The notes beneath the pieces are model-generated. The model was not told the DNA's origin and did no database searches. It saw only the letters and a program-made list of their open reading frames with translations. Of a stretch of DNA of 64,000 bases, positions 8,758-17,853 are shown piece after piece. How positions within the stretch are numbered: the first letter of the stretch is position 1; every line of letters begins with the position of its first letter. Both the position numbers and the translations under genes were made by a program. Source of the DNA: Alistipes sp. (GTDB lineage: Bacteria; Bacteroidota; Bacteroidia; Bacteroidales; Rikenellaceae); assembly GCA_017465605.1 (NCBI GenBank), contig JAFTVW010000026.1, forward strand, positions 22,446 through 86,445, read 5' to 3'.

Positions 8758-9948
8758 TTATCTTGGCAATGCCTCTACCTCCAATGTAGCATAAGCCTTC
8801 TCGGCCTTAGCCAATGCCTCCTCGACACTCTCGCCACGAGCCAAAATCACACCCATACGGCGGTGACCCTTAACCTCAGGTTTACCGAAAATACGCACCT
8901 GAACATTAGGTTCTGCCAATACTTTATCGAGATTACCAAACACAACCTTATCGGTATCACCCTCTACAACCACAGCCTTCGATGCTGATGGGCCATAGAA
9001 ATTGATTGAAGGGATAGGCAAGCCCAACACAGCGCGTGCGTGAAGAGCAAACTCCGACAAATCCTGTGAAATCATCGTTACCATACCTGTATCGTGTGGA
9101 CGAGGCGAAACCTCGCTAAATAACACCTTATCGCCACATACGAACAACTCAACACCAAAGATACCATAACCTCCCAAAGCATCGGTCACCTTCTTTGCAA
9201 TGTCACGAGCCTGCTCCAAAGCCACCTCGCTCATAGGCTGAGGCTGCCAGCTCTCGCGATAGTCGCCATCGACCTGATGGTGGCCAATAGGATTTAGGAA
9301 CGATGTACCGCCAGAGTGACGAACAGTAAGAAGTGTAATCTCATAATCGAACTTCACAAAGCCCTCGACAATAACCTCGCCACCACCTGCGCGGCCACCC
9401 TCCTGAGCTATCTTCCAAGAGTTATCGGCATCTGCGGGAGTCTTGCATACGCTCTGACCGTGACCCGATGAGCTCATAATTGGCTTTACCACGCAAGGCG
9501 TGCCAATCTTCTCGATTGCAGCATCAAACTCCTCGCGAGTAGCGGCAAAGCAATAAGGAGATGTCGGAATCGCAAGTGTCTCGGCTGCTAACTGGCGGAT
9601 ACCCTTGCGATTCATTGTAAGTAGGGTAGCATTGGCCGTAGGAATAACATTATAACCCTCCTTCTCCAACTCAACGAGTGTAGGAGTTGCGATAGCCTCC
9701 ACCTCGGGGATAATATAATCGGGTTTTTCTGCCTCAATAATTTCGCGCAAACGCTGTCCGTCCAACATCGACAATACATATGAGCGATGAGCCACCTGCA
9801 TAGCGGGTGCATTCTCATATTTATCAAGAGCAATAACCTCTACACCATATCGTTGTAGCTCCAAAGCAACCTCTTTGCCCAACTCTCCCGAACCGCACAA
9901 AATGGCTTTCTTGCCAACTGAGGTCATTGGAGTTCCAATCTTTACCAT
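8758..9948 (-). CDS. purT: Formate-dependent GAR transformylase
   Basis: 396 residues. PurT is an ATP-grasp enzyme that formylates GAR with free formate and ATP instead of 10-formyl-THF. It shows [37 protein letters not shown], the ATP-grasp site [12 protein letters not shown] and the C-terminal [14 protein letters not shown] chose the ATG at 9948 because it gives the family's usual length; an in-frame GTG at 9996 only adds an unconserved tail. It is last in a pyrF-pyrE-pyrB-purT run on the minus strand. With purN at 3147 the genome has both versions of this step. Confidence 0.95.
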   Translation of the reverse strand: MVKIGTPMTSVGKKAILCGSGELGKEVALELQRYGVEVIALDKYENAPAMQVAHRSYVLSMLDGQRLREIIEAEKPDYIIPEVEAIATPTLVELEKEGYNVIPTANATLLTMNRKGIRQLAAETLAIPTSPYCFAATREEFDAAIEKIGTPCVVKPIMSSSGHGQSVCKTPADADNSWKIAQEGGRAGGGEVIVEGFVKFDYEITLLTVRHSGGTSFLNPIGHHQVDGDYRESWQPQPMSEVALEQARDIAKKVTDALGGYGIFGVELFVCGDKVLFSEVSPRPHDTGMVTMISQDLSEFALHARAVLGLPIPSINFYGPSASKAVVVEGDTDKVVFGNLDKVLAEPNVQVRIFGKPEVKGHRRMGVILARGESVEEALAKAEKAYATLEVEALPR

Positions 9949-10005
9949 AATAATCTGTCTTTTGTATTTGTTAATATAATAAATTGCGTTTGTCACGCAT
10001 CAAAA

Positions 10006-11088
10006 CTATTTTTTGCGAGCCTCGCAGTAAGCACAACGATAACCATCGGCAGTCTCGTGGAAGAGTTTATCCACATCTTCCCAATTTGAGATACACATAC
10101 GATTACTGCATCGCCAATCGTTATGCACCAAATCGGTATCCAGACGAGGTGTCTCGCTCTGCGTTGGACGCTCCTTTGCCCATTCGAGCAGAGTGTAAAT
10201 CAATGCCATACGCACAAACTTACCATTCTCAACCTGACGGAAATATGCCGCACGGGGGTCGTTATCCACTGCGCGAGTAATCTCGTTCACGCGTGGCAGT
10301 GGGTGAAGAACAATCATATCCTCCTTAGCGAGTTTCATTCGCTCCGGATTGAGAATAAAGCTATCCTTCAAACGCTCAAACTCCTCCTCGTCCAAGAAAC
10401 GCTCCTTCTGAACTCGGGTCATATAGAGGATATCCAACTCTGGAAGTACCTCCTCCATTGTAGAAACCTCACGCGTTGGAACATTATTCTTATCACAAAC
10501 CTCACGGCGGATATACGATGGCAAGCGCAACTCCTCGGGCGCAATCAGCACCACATTGATACCCTCATAACGCGACAAAGCCTTGATAAGAGAGTGAACC
10601 GTACGTCCAAACTTCAAATCACCGCAGAATCCGATTGTAAGATTATCCAAACGACCCTTCTCACGACGAATTGTCAAAAGGTCGGTCAAGGTCTGAGTAG
10701 GGTGTGCGTGGCTACCATCACCAGCATTGATAATAGGCACGTTAGAGTAGTGTGATGCCACAAAAGGCGCACCCTCCTTGCTATGGCGCATAGCGATAAT
10801 ATCGGCAAAGCAACCAATTACACGCACTGTATCGGCAACGGTCTCGCCCTTACTTACCGAAGAAGATGCCGCATCGGAAAATCCCAACACATTACCTCCC
10901 AACTCCATCATCGCTGATGTAAAGCTCAAACGAGTACGGGTACTCGGCTCGTAGAATAGGGTAGCGAGTTTTTTGCCTTTGCATACCTCGCTATATTTCT
11001 CACGGTTGGCGATGATATCAAGTGCCGTATTGATTATCTGGTCAACTTCCGCGACCGAAATATCGGTTGTATCAATTAGATGTCTCAT
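10006..11088 (-). CDS. pyrB: Aspartate carbamoyltransferase with fused PyrI-like zinc module
   Basis: 360 residues; catalytic chains are usually about 305-310. Residues 1-305 are a complete catalytic chain: STRTR at 49-53 binds carbamoyl phosphate, and HPTQ at 129-132, the RVQKERF loop and HPLPR are present. Residues 323-360 resemble the zinc domain of the regulatory chain PyrI, with Cys327, Cys332, Cys352 and Cys355 spaced C-x4-C-x19-C-x2-C and flanked by PyrI-like residues ([19 protein letters not shown]). PyrI's larger N-terminal nucleotide-binding domain is absent, and no pyrI gene is in the window. It lies between pyrE and purT. Confidence 0.95.
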   Translation of the reverse strand: MRHLIDTTDISVAEVDQIINTALDIIANREKYSEVCKGKKLATLFYEPSTRTRLSFTSAMMELGGNVLGFSDAASSSVSKGETVADTVRVIGCFADIIAMRHSKEGAPFVASHYSNVPIINAGDGSHAHPTQTLTDLLTIRREKGRLDNLTIGFCGDLKFGRTVHSLIKALSRYEGINVVLIAPEELRLPSYIRREVCDKNNVPTREVSTMEEVLPELDILYMTRVQKERFLDEEEFERLKDSFILNPERMKLAKEDMIVLHPLPRVNEITRAVDNDPRAAYFRQVENGKFVRMALIYTLLEWAKERPTQSETPRLDTDLVHNDWRCSNRMCISNWEDVDKLFHETADGYRCAYCEARKK

Positions 11089-11099
11089 AGGACAATGTT

Positions 11100-11732
11100 T
11101 TATTTGTTAATCCAACTCTCGTCTGATGGGTTATTACGGAAAGCTATGATGCGGGCGCAATCCTCCTGCTTAATGTAGCCCTCCTCAGCCGCAGCCTCCA
11201 CCAATGCATCGAGGTTTGAGAGTGAGTGGTTCTCAGCCTTAGCCTCTGCCAAACGATCCAAACCTTTCTTCATACCGTAAGTGAAGATGCTCACAATGCC
11301 CAACACGTCAGCTCCTGCCTCGCGAAGAACATTCACAACCTCGATACAGCTTCCGCCAGTAGAAATCAAATCCTCTACAACTACAACCTTCTGACCCTTC
11401 TCCAACTTACCTTCAATCTGATTTGTACGACCGTGATCCTTTGCACCACTACGTACATAACCCATTGGCAAATCAAGAATTGTCGCTACGATAGCTGCGT
11501 GAGCAATACCTGCGGTACTTGTACCCATCAACACCTCGCACTCAGGATAGTACTTCTTAACCATCTCGGCCAAGCCCTTCTCGACGTTATCACGCACGCG
11601 TGGAGCAGTGAGAGTCAAACGATTATCACAATAGATAGGGCTTTTGATACCACTTGCCCAAGTGAAAGGTTGCTCAGGGCGCAAAAATACTGCACCGATT
11701 GATAACAAATCTTTTGCAATGCTCTTTTCCAT
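11100..11732 (-). CDS. pyrE: Orotate phosphoribosyltransferase
   Basis: 210 residues. PyrE joins orotate to PRPP to make OMP. The PRPP-binding motif is [13 protein letters not shown], and the N-terminal [16 protein letters not shown] and AGIAHAA regions are typical. It follows pyrF by 33 bases and precedes pyrB by 11 on the minus strand. Confidence 0.96.
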   Translation of the reverse strand: MEKSIAKDLLSIGAVFLRPEQPFTWASGIKSPIYCDNRLTLTAPRVRDNVEKGLAEMVKKYYPECEVLMGTSTAGIAHAAIVATILDLPMGYVRSGAKDHGRTNQIEGKLEKGQKVVVVEDLISTGGSCIEVVNVLREAGADVLGIVSIFTYGMKKGLDRLAEAKAENHSLSNLDALVEAAAEEGYIKQEDCARIIAFRNNPSDESWINK

Positions 11733-11765
11733 AATATATTCGTTTTAATTTATTTCAAGATTAAT

Positions 11766-12467
11766 TTACTCGGCAAACTCGGCCATACAACGCTTATAAG
11801 CAGCAACAGGATCGGCGGCCTGAGTGATAGGGCGGCCAACTACGATATAGTCGGTACCAATCTCCTTAGCTCTTGCAGGGGTGGTTACACGAACCTGATC
11901 GCCAACCTCGCCATCGGCAAAACGTACACCCGGAGTTACTGTTACAAACTCCTTTCCGCAAGCCTCCTTCACCATACCGGCCTCCAACGGAGAACATACT
12001 ACGCCATCGAGACCTGCCTCTTTGGCATTCTTCGCATAGTGAACGATAGTGTCGTTGATTGAAGCATTGATAAGCAAATCCTTCTGCATACGCTCCTCGC
12101 TCGTAGAGGTAAGCTGGGTAACGGCAATAAGAAGTGGGCGAGTGCCATCTTCGCGAGTAAGACCTTCCAATGCAGCCTTCATCATCTCGACAGTACCAGC
12201 AGCGTGGAGATTACACATATCAACGTCCATCTTCGACAACACCGACATAGCCTTCTTTACGGTATTGGGGATATCGTGAAGTTTAAGGTCGAGGAAAATT
12301 TTATGACCACGAGCCTTGATATCGCGAACAATAGCGGGACCCGCAGCATAATAGAGTTCCATACCAATCTTAACGAAAGGTTTGCAATCGGTAAATTTGT
12401 CGAGGAATGCGAGTGTAGCTTCGGCACTACTGAAATCGCAAGCAATAATTACATCTCTCTGGCTCAT
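11766..12467 (-). CDS. pyrF: Orotidine 5'-phosphate decarboxylase
   Basis: 233 residues, the usual size. PyrF decarboxylates OMP to UMP. The catalytic Lys-Asp network is in [15 protein letters not shown], the N-terminal strand is VIIACDFSS, and the phosphate loop is near VTPGVR and YIVVGRPIT. It is the first gene of the pyrF-pyrE-pyrB-purT run; a weak promoter lies at 12512-12542. Confidence 0.96.
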   Translation of the reverse strand: MSQRDVIIACDFSSAEATLAFLDKFTDCKPFVKIGMELYYAAGPAIVRDIKARGHKIFLDLKLHDIPNTVKKAMSVLSKMDVDMCNLHAAGTVEMMKAALEGLTREDGTRPLLIAVTQLTSTSEERMQKDLLINASINDTIVHYAKNAKEAGLDGVVCSPLEAGMVKEACGKEFVTVTPGVRFADGEVGDQVRVTTPARAKEIGTDYIVVGRPITQAADPVAAYKRCMAEFAE

Positions 12468-12511
12468 AGTTATATTATAGTATTTTGATTTATATATTCT
12501 ATTTCAAAGTG

Positions 12512-12542
12512 CTAATTTAACAAATCTTTTGCAGAATAACAA
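12512..12542 (-). promoter_or_regulatory. Weak candidate promoter for pyrF
   Basis: On the minus strand TTG (12540-12542), a 20-base spacer and TAAATTAG (12512-12519), one base off the Bacteroidota -7 box TAnnTTTG. It lies 45 bases upstream of pyrF. No hairpin leader follows, unlike at pyrC. Confidence 0.4.
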
Positions 12543-12570
12543 CAGTAATGTAAAAATGTGGAACAGCGTA

Positions 12571-12612
12571 TAAAAAAATATCCTATCTAACCCAATGTCA
12601 GATAGGATATTT
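12571..12612 (-). terminator. Intrinsic terminator of the fab operon
   Basis: On the minus strand a 13-base-pair stem (arms 12600-12612 and 12576-12588) is followed by a run of T residues from 12578 down. It lies 38 bases beyond the fabG stop codon and insulates the pyrF operon. Confidence 0.9.
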
Positions 12613-12650
12613 AGCCGATTCTGAATCTTGAATTTTAGCATTCAAAAGAT

Positions 12651-13397
12651 TTAGCAATTCATTGCACCGCAGCAGTGGATTACCTGACCGCTCACATAGC
12701 TCGAAAGGTCGCTGGCCAAGAACAAAGCGACATTGGCCACGTCTTCGGGTGTGCCGCCACGACGCAAAGGAATCTGCTGATTCCAAGCATCACGCACCTC
12801 CTGAGGGAGTTGATTGGTCATCTCGGTAATAATAAAGCCCGGAGCGATGGCATTTGCGCGAATACCACGAGGGCCCATCTCCTTAGCGATAGACTTAGCC
12901 AAGCCAATCATACCAGCCTTTGATGCTGAATAATTACACTGGCCTGCATTACCCGAAACGCCTACAACCGACGACATATTGATAATCGAGCCACCGCGCT
13001 GCTTCGCCATAATAGGAGTAACGGCGTGGATAAAGTTGAAGGCTGATTTCAGATTTACATTAATCACTGCGTCCCACTGAGCCTCCGACATACGCATCAT
13101 CAAACCATCTTTTGTGATACCTGCATTGTTTACCAACACATCGATACGACCAAAATCCTCCATAATCTGCTTCACAACCTCGTGCGACTCCTCAAACGAG
13201 GCTGCATTCGACGCATAAGCCTTAGCCTTTACACCCAATGCCTCCAACTCTGCAAGAGTTTGCTCGGCAGCTTCGTTGATGACCAAATCTGTGAATGCAA
13301 CATTTGCACCCTGCTCCGCAAAGCGAATAGCAATCGCTTTACCAATACCTCTGGCAGCTCCTGTTACAAGGGCTACTTTTCCTTCCAAAAATTTCAT
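12651..13397 (-). CDS. fabG: 3-oxoacyl-[acyl-carrier-protein] reductase
   Basis: 248 residues, a short-chain dehydrogenase that reduces 3-ketoacyl-ACP with NADPH in fatty acid elongation. It shows TGAARGIGK at 12-20, NNAG at 90-93, and the catalytic Ser143, Tyr156 and Lys160 (YSASK). The C-terminal strand ends HCCGAMNC, with three Cys in the last seven residues, where most FabG proteins end in a GGM-type tail without cysteines. It is last in fabH-fabF-fabG. Confidence 0.95.
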   Translation of the reverse strand: MKFLEGKVALVTGAARGIGKAIAIRFAEQGANVAFTDLVINEAAEQTLAELEALGVKAKAYASNAASFEESHEVVKQIMEDFGRIDVLVNNAGITKDGLMMRMSEAQWDAVINVNLKSAFNFIHAVTPIMAKQRGGSIINMSSVVGVSGNAGQCNYSASKAGMIGLAKSIAKEMGPRGIRANAIAPGFIITEMTNQLPQEVRDAWNQQIPLRRGGTPEDVANVALFLASDLSSYVSGQVIHCCGAMNC

Positions 13398-13422
13398 TTT
13401 ATCTAAGTTTTATTTGTGTATA

Positions 13423-14673
13423 TTACTCACTCCACTTACGCAATGCCACACAGCCATTATGGCCACCAAATCCCAAAGAATTTGAGATTGCAATCGTAAC
13501 ATCGGCCTTGCGTGCTACGTTAGGCACATAATCCAAATCACAATCGGGGTCGGGGTCGTTAAGACCAATAGTGGGGGTTACAACTCCATTTTTCAGAGTA
13601 AGAGCCGAAACAATCAACTCCACTGCACCAGTAGCACCCAACATATGACCTGTCATTGATTTGCTTGAACTAATCATTGCCTTACGAGCTGCCTCCTCGC
13701 CCAATGCGAGTTTAATTGCGACCGTCTCCGACTTATCGTTAAGCGGAGTACTTGTACCGTGAGCATTGATATAAAGCAAATCCTTCGCGGCATCGAATCC
13801 GGCCTCATCGAGAGATTGACGGATTGCACGCGACGCAGGAACGCCATCAGGACTTGGTGCTGTAACGTGGTGGGCATCGCAGCTATTGCCATAACCTACG
13901 ACCTCGGCGTATATGTGTGCACCACGCTTCAATGCATTCTCCAACGACTCGAAAATCAATACGCCTGCTCCTTCCCCCATAACAAAACCATTACGGTTGA
14001 TATTGAATGGGATAGATGCATTTTTAGGGTCGGTTGAACGAGTAAGGGCCTTACTATTTGCAAAACCTCCAATAGCCAATGGGTGTATAGATGCCTCGGC
14101 TCCTCCTGCGATAATCGCATCGGCATAACCGTGCTTGATTGCGCGATACGCCTCACCGGCAGCGTGCGTTCCAGTAGCACAAGCTGTGACAACGGGCAAG
14201 CACACGCCCTGCGCATTATATTTGATTGCTACATTACCAGATGCAATGTTTCCAATCATCATTGGCACGAACAATGGCGAGATACGATTTACACCCTCGT
14301 TGAGAAGTTTACCTGTCTCTGTAACGAATGTATGCATACCTCCAATTCCTGAGCCGATATAAGTACCCAATCGCTCAGGAGCAATATTTTCGCCACTCTT
14401 TAAGCCGCTATCCTGCATAGCCTGATGAGCCGCCGCAAGTGCAAATTGGCAATATATATCGCTACGACGAACATCGTTGCGAGTAAGGCCGTTTGCTTCG
14501 GGGTCGAAATCCTTTACCTGTCCCGCAACCGAAATAGGCAAATCGTACTCATCGAAACCTTTGATTTGCTCAATTCCACAATGGCCCGACACCAAATTCT
14601 GCCAAAAATCTGAAAGATTATTACCTACGGGAGAGATAACACCCATACCCGTTATAACTACTCTTTGTTCCAT
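13423..14673 (-). CDS. fabF: 3-oxoacyl-[acyl-carrier-protein] synthase II
   Basis: 416 residues, a condensing enzyme that extends acyl-ACP with malonyl-ACP. The nucleophile is Cys165 in VTACATG, with the two catalytic His in NAHGTSTPLND and SMTGHMLGATG and the C-terminal NSLGFGGHNG loop. It starts 15 bases after fabH and ends 25 before fabG, so the three genes form one operon. I find no acpP gene in the window. Confidence 0.96.
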   Translation of the reverse strand: MEQRVVITGMGVISPVGNNLSDFWQNLVSGHCGIEQIKGFDEYDLPISVAGQVKDFDPEANGLTRNDVRRSDIYCQFALAAAHQAMQDSGLKSGENIAPERLGTYIGSGIGGMHTFVTETGKLLNEGVNRISPLFVPMMIGNIASGNVAIKYNAQGVCLPVVTACATGTHAAGEAYRAIKHGYADAIIAGGAEASIHPLAIGGFANSKALTRSTDPKNASIPFNINRNGFVMGEGAGVLIFESLENALKRGAHIYAEVVGYGNSCDAHHVTAPSPDGVPASRAIRQSLDEAGFDAAKDLLYINAHGTSTPLNDKSETVAIKLALGEEAARKAMISSSKSMTGHMLGATGAVELIVSALTLKNGVVTPTIGLNDPDPDCDLDYVPNVARKADVTIAISNSLGFGGHNGCVALRKWSE

Positions 14674-14688
14674 TTATATCTGTTCGTT

Positions 14689-15642
14689 TTATTTATTCCA
14701 CTCAATTATACAAGCACCTGTGGTAAAACCAGCACCAAAAGCACTCATCACCAATTTATCACCGTTCTGCAACTTACCGCTACGATGCAACTCGTCCAAC
14801 AATAGAGCCACACTTGCCGAAGAGGTGTTTCCACAATAATCGACATTGTGGGGGAAATACGACATATCGAGTTGCAATTGGTTTGCAATAGCCTCGATAA
14901 TTCGCATATTAGCCTGATGCAGCAGATAATATTTAATATCCGTAGGCTTCAAGCCAGCTTTGTCGAGCAGTCGCTTAATATCGAATGACGACGAAAGAAC
15001 GGCTGTTTTGAATACCTCGCGGCCATTCATATACATAGGCCCTGCATTCTCCTCCTTGGTGATATATGGGGTAGGCTCCAACTTTCTCACATAATACAAG
15101 CAATCTGTCTTGCTCACAGTTGTAAGACGTGAGCCAATAAGGCCTTTACCACCTGTTACAACAACTGCTCCTGCTCCATCACCAAACAATACGCAAGTCG
15201 AGCGGTCGCTCCAATCGACCATTCGTGTAGGCTCCTCGGCAGCTAAGACAAGAATATTTTTCGCCTTGCCACTCCTGATGCGGTCGTCGGCCATATCCAA
15301 CGCATAGATAAATCCCGAGCACGCAGCATTGACATCTACACAAGCACACTTTGCGCCAATTTTGCCTTGAACTATACAGCTCAAACCCGGGGTGACGTAT
15401 TCGTTCACCACATTCGAGCAGATGATATAATCAATATCCGTAGGCTCAATACCAGCATCTTTAATTGCCAAAATCGAGGCCTCCGTAGCTAAGTCCTCCA
15501 ACTTTTCAGAGGTTATAATCTTACGCTCCGACATTCCTGTTCGCTCCTTAATCCACTCGTCACTCGTGTCGAGGAATTGTTCGAGCATCGCATTTGTTAC
15601 GACCTTCGAAGGGTGAGCTCTTCCTGTTCCAATAATTCTCAT
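14689..15642 (-). CDS. fabH: 3-oxoacyl-[acyl-carrier-protein] synthase III
   Basis: 317 residues, the priming ketosynthase that condenses acetyl-CoA or a branched acyl-CoA with malonyl-ACP. The catalytic triad is visible: Cys108 in VNAACSGF, His in LLHQANMRI and Asn in GNTSSAS. It is the first gene of the fab operon. In Bacteroidota FabH often uses branched primers; the vor operon at 44218-46880 could supply these, but that link is inference. Confidence 0.95.
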   Translation of the reverse strand: MRIIGTGRAHPSKVVTNAMLEQFLDTSDEWIKERTGMSERKIITSEKLEDLATEASILAIKDAGIEPTDIDYIICSNVVNEYVTPGLSCIVQGKIGAKCACVDVNAACSGFIYALDMADDRIRSGKAKNILVLAAEEPTRMVDWSDRSTCVLFGDGAGAVVVTGGKGLIGSRLTTVSKTDCLYYVRKLEPTPYITKEENAGPMYMNGREVFKTAVLSSSFDIKRLLDKAGLKPTDIKYYLLHQANMRIIEAIANQLQLDMSYFPHNVDYCGNTSSASVALLLDELHRSGKLQNGDKLVMSAFGAGFTTGACIIEWNK

Positions 15643-15723
15643 TTACAACCTTACTAAATTAAAAATAACAATTGTTCCTGCTCATAAAATTATGCTTTCA
15701 GAAACACAAAAAAACTATTGGCG

Positions 15724-15731
15724 CAAAAGTA
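15724..15731 (-). promoter_or_regulatory. -7 box of the fabH operon promoter
   Basis: TACTTTTG on the minus strand is an exact TAnnTTTG match, about 80 bases upstream of the fabH start. The -33 box is weak. Confidence 0.6.
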
Positions 15732-15835
15732 TCCAAAAGCCCCTTAAACCTATCTAATGTGCGGTCGAAATGCTCTTTTTGTGACGAAAATGACATTATA
15801 GGCGGCAAAAATTATGTATTTTGAAGTTATTTTGC

Positions 15836-15843
15836 AATCTTTG
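15836..15843 (+). promoter_or_regulatory. Weak -7 box for the LytTR gene
   Basis: AATCTTTG, one base from the Bacteroidota consensus, lies 23 bases before the start codon of the LytTR gene. No -33 box at the right spacing is seen. Confidence 0.35.
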
Positions 15844-15866
15844 CACCAGATTACAACGCAAATACA

Positions 15867-16811
15867 ATGACAAAAATAGATAAAAATAGAGAGATACCCA
15901 AATTCCTTTTAGACAAACGCTACCTGCTCGGCTCGGTACTTTTTGTTTTCACATTCTCGATTTTGTTTATGGCTGTTTATTCGCCATTCTCAATGACTGC
16001 GTGGTTCAGTTTGGAGGATACCGAACATATGAGAATGACAACTGCATTCTATGTAGTAGCATTGGCAATTATGTTTATCAGCAAAATGCTAATGTATCAA
16101 GTGCAGAGCAAAATCAATTTTACACTATATAAATATATAGCGTGGGTAACGGCCGAGATTATCATCATATCGCTATTTTATATCCAATTCACCTACGCAT
16201 TTATTCCCTCTGTCGAGGAGTCATTGGGGTATCTGCTATCGAGGGCATTTAGTTGTATATTGCTTATAATCGCTATTCCTTATACAATACTTACGCTTTA
16301 TGCCGCTTATAAATCCAAAACCGAGGAGTTGGAGATGTTACAATACGAGTTGTCACTTACGAGTGAGCCATCGGTAATGTATCCGTCACTTGTGAATCTT
16401 TACGACTACAACGGCACATTGAAGCTCACAATAAACTCCGAGTCTTTGTATTATATGGAGTCGCAAGATAACTATGTGAAGATTTATTACGAGAATCACG
16501 GCAAGTTGTTATCGTATATGTTGCGTAGTCGCACAAAGACCATTGAGGAGAACTTGGCCGATACGAGTATGGTTCGTTGCCACCGTTCATATATGGTCAA
16601 CGTAATGAAAATCAACCATATTAAGAAGGGCGGCAAGGCTCGCTACATAGTATTATCTAACAACGAAATCAAACCTATTCCCGTATCGAAGAGTTATTTC
16701 AAGAACTTGGTGGCGAAAATCGACAAATATAACTCTACCGTTCTATCGTCGCAACACGAGACAGCGGATAAAACTCCCGCAAGCGAGATTAATATCGCCG
16801 ATGCTGAATAA
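15867..16811 (+). CDS. Membrane-anchored LytTR transcriptional regulator
   Basis: 314 residues. About four membrane segments lie in residues 18-150 (for example LLGSVLFVFTFSILFMAVY and YIAWVTAEIIIISLFYIQF). A linker and a LytTR DNA-binding domain at about 195-285 follow, with YYMESQDNYVKIYYENHGK and MVRCHRSYMVNV. The last 30 residues are hydrophilic. LytTR domains usually sit behind a response-regulator receiver; here the DNA-binding part is joined to a membrane domain, so it may sense the membrane directly. It is divergent from the fab operon, 224 bases apart. Confidence 0.88.
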   Translation: MTKIDKNREIPKFLLDKRYLLGSVLFVFTFSILFMAVYSPFSMTAWFSLEDTEHMRMTTAFYVVALAIMFISKMLMYQVQSKINFTLYKYIAWVTAEIIIISLFYIQFTYAFIPSVEESLGYLLSRAFSCILLIIAIPYTILTLYAAYKSKTEELEMLQYELSLTSEPSVMYPSLVNLYDYNGTLKLTINSESLYYMESQDNYVKIYYENHGKLLSYMLRSRTKTIEENLADTSMVRCHRSYMVNVMKINHIKKGGKARYIVLSNNEIKPIPVSKSYFKNLVAKIDKYNSTVLSSQHETADKTPASEINIADAE

Positions 16812-16874
16812 ATAATAGCAATATCTTCACCCGAAACTGCGAGTGACAGATAGGTAAAACACTAAAATAGTTTA

Positions 16875-16910
16875 GGGAGTGTCTAACAATTTTTTTAGAC
16901 ACTCCCATTT
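16875..16910. terminator. Bidirectional terminator between LytTR gene and pyrD
   Basis: A 12-base-pair stem, GGGAGTGTCTAA (16875-16886) with TTAGACACTCCC (16895-16906), followed by ATTTTG on the plus strand. It separates two convergent genes. Confidence 0.8.
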
Positions 16911-16929
16911 TGTTAGAAGTTCGCTTGAA

Positions 16930-17850
16930 CTACTTTACAATACCAATAATATCGCTCAATCGCTCTATACCCAAACGCTCCATCTCCTGAGGCAACTGCT
17001 CGATGATATTCTTACAAGCATAAGGGTCTTTAAGATTGGCAGCACCAACCTGAACGGCAGTAGCACCAGCCATCATCATCTCGATAACATCAGAAGCACT
17101 CTCAACTCCTCCGCAACCCATAACGGGGACAGAGCAAGCATTTGCGACCTGATATACCATACGCACCGCTACGGGAAAAACCGCAGGGCCTGAGAAGCCA
17201 CCCATCTTATTGGCAATGACGGGACGACGACGCATAGTATCGATTCGCATACCAAGCAAGGTGTTAATCAAGCAGATACCATCGGCACCAGCCTCCTCAC
17301 AAGCCTTTGCAATGGCTACAATATCGGTAACATTCGGACTAAGTTTGATAAATACAGGTTTTGTTGTTACGGCCTTTACGGCACGGGTAACCTCAGCAGC
17401 CATTTCTGGTTGAGTACCGAAACTCATACCGCCATTATGTACATTGGGGCAAGAGACATTTACCTCAATAATTGCCACCTGCTCCTGCTTATCAATCTTA
17501 GCACAGCACTCAGCATACTCATCAATCGAGAAACCACTGATATTGGCAACAATAGGCTTGCGGAAAATCTTTCTAAGCTCAGGCAATTCGTGTGCGACCA
17601 CAGCATCAACGCCTGGATTCTGCAAACCAACCGAATTAATCATTCCCGAACGGCACTCGGCAATACGAGGTGTTGGATTACCAAAACGAGCCTCGCGAGT
17701 TGTGCCTTTGATAGATATTGAGCCGAGGATATTTATATCGTAGAACTCATTATGCTCCTTACCAAAGCCAAACGTACCACTGGCAGGAATCACAGGGTTG
17801 TCCAGCTTAACACCGCACAACTCCACAGTTGTATCATAAATCTTCGCCAT
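16930..17850 (-). CDS. pyrD: Dihydroorotate dehydrogenase, class 1B catalytic subunit
   Basis: 306 residues. This FMN enzyme oxidises dihydroorotate to orotate. It shows the N-terminal NPVIPASGTFGFG, NVSCPNVHNGG with the active-site Cys of class 1B, KLSPNVTD and MGCGGVESASD. It lies 3 bases after pyrK, its usual electron-transfer partner, so electrons pass through PyrK to NAD rather than to quinone. It is the last gene of the pyrC-carA-carB-pyrK-pyrD operon. Confidence 0.95.
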   Translation of the reverse strand: MAKIYDTTVELCGVKLDNPVIPASGTFGFGKEHNEFYDINILGSISIKGTTREARFGNPTPRIAECRSGMINSVGLQNPGVDAVVAHELPELRKIFRKPIVANISGFSIDEYAECCAKIDKQEQVAIIEVNVSCPNVHNGGMSFGTQPEMAAEVTRAVKAVTTKPVFIKLSPNVTDIVAIAKACEEAGADGICLINTLLGMRIDTMRRRPVIANKMGGFSGPAVFPVAVRMVYQVANACSVPVMGCGGVESASDVIEMMMAGATAVQVGAANLKDPYACKNIIEQLPQEMERLGIERLSDIIGIVK

Positions 17851-17853
17851 ATC

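Noticed and set aside
16877-16886. Third copy of the palindromic repeat near the LytTR terminator
   Set aside because: It shares only a 10-base stretch (TGTCTAACAA) with the 63860 element; the rest is an ordinary terminator stem, so common origin cannot be supported.
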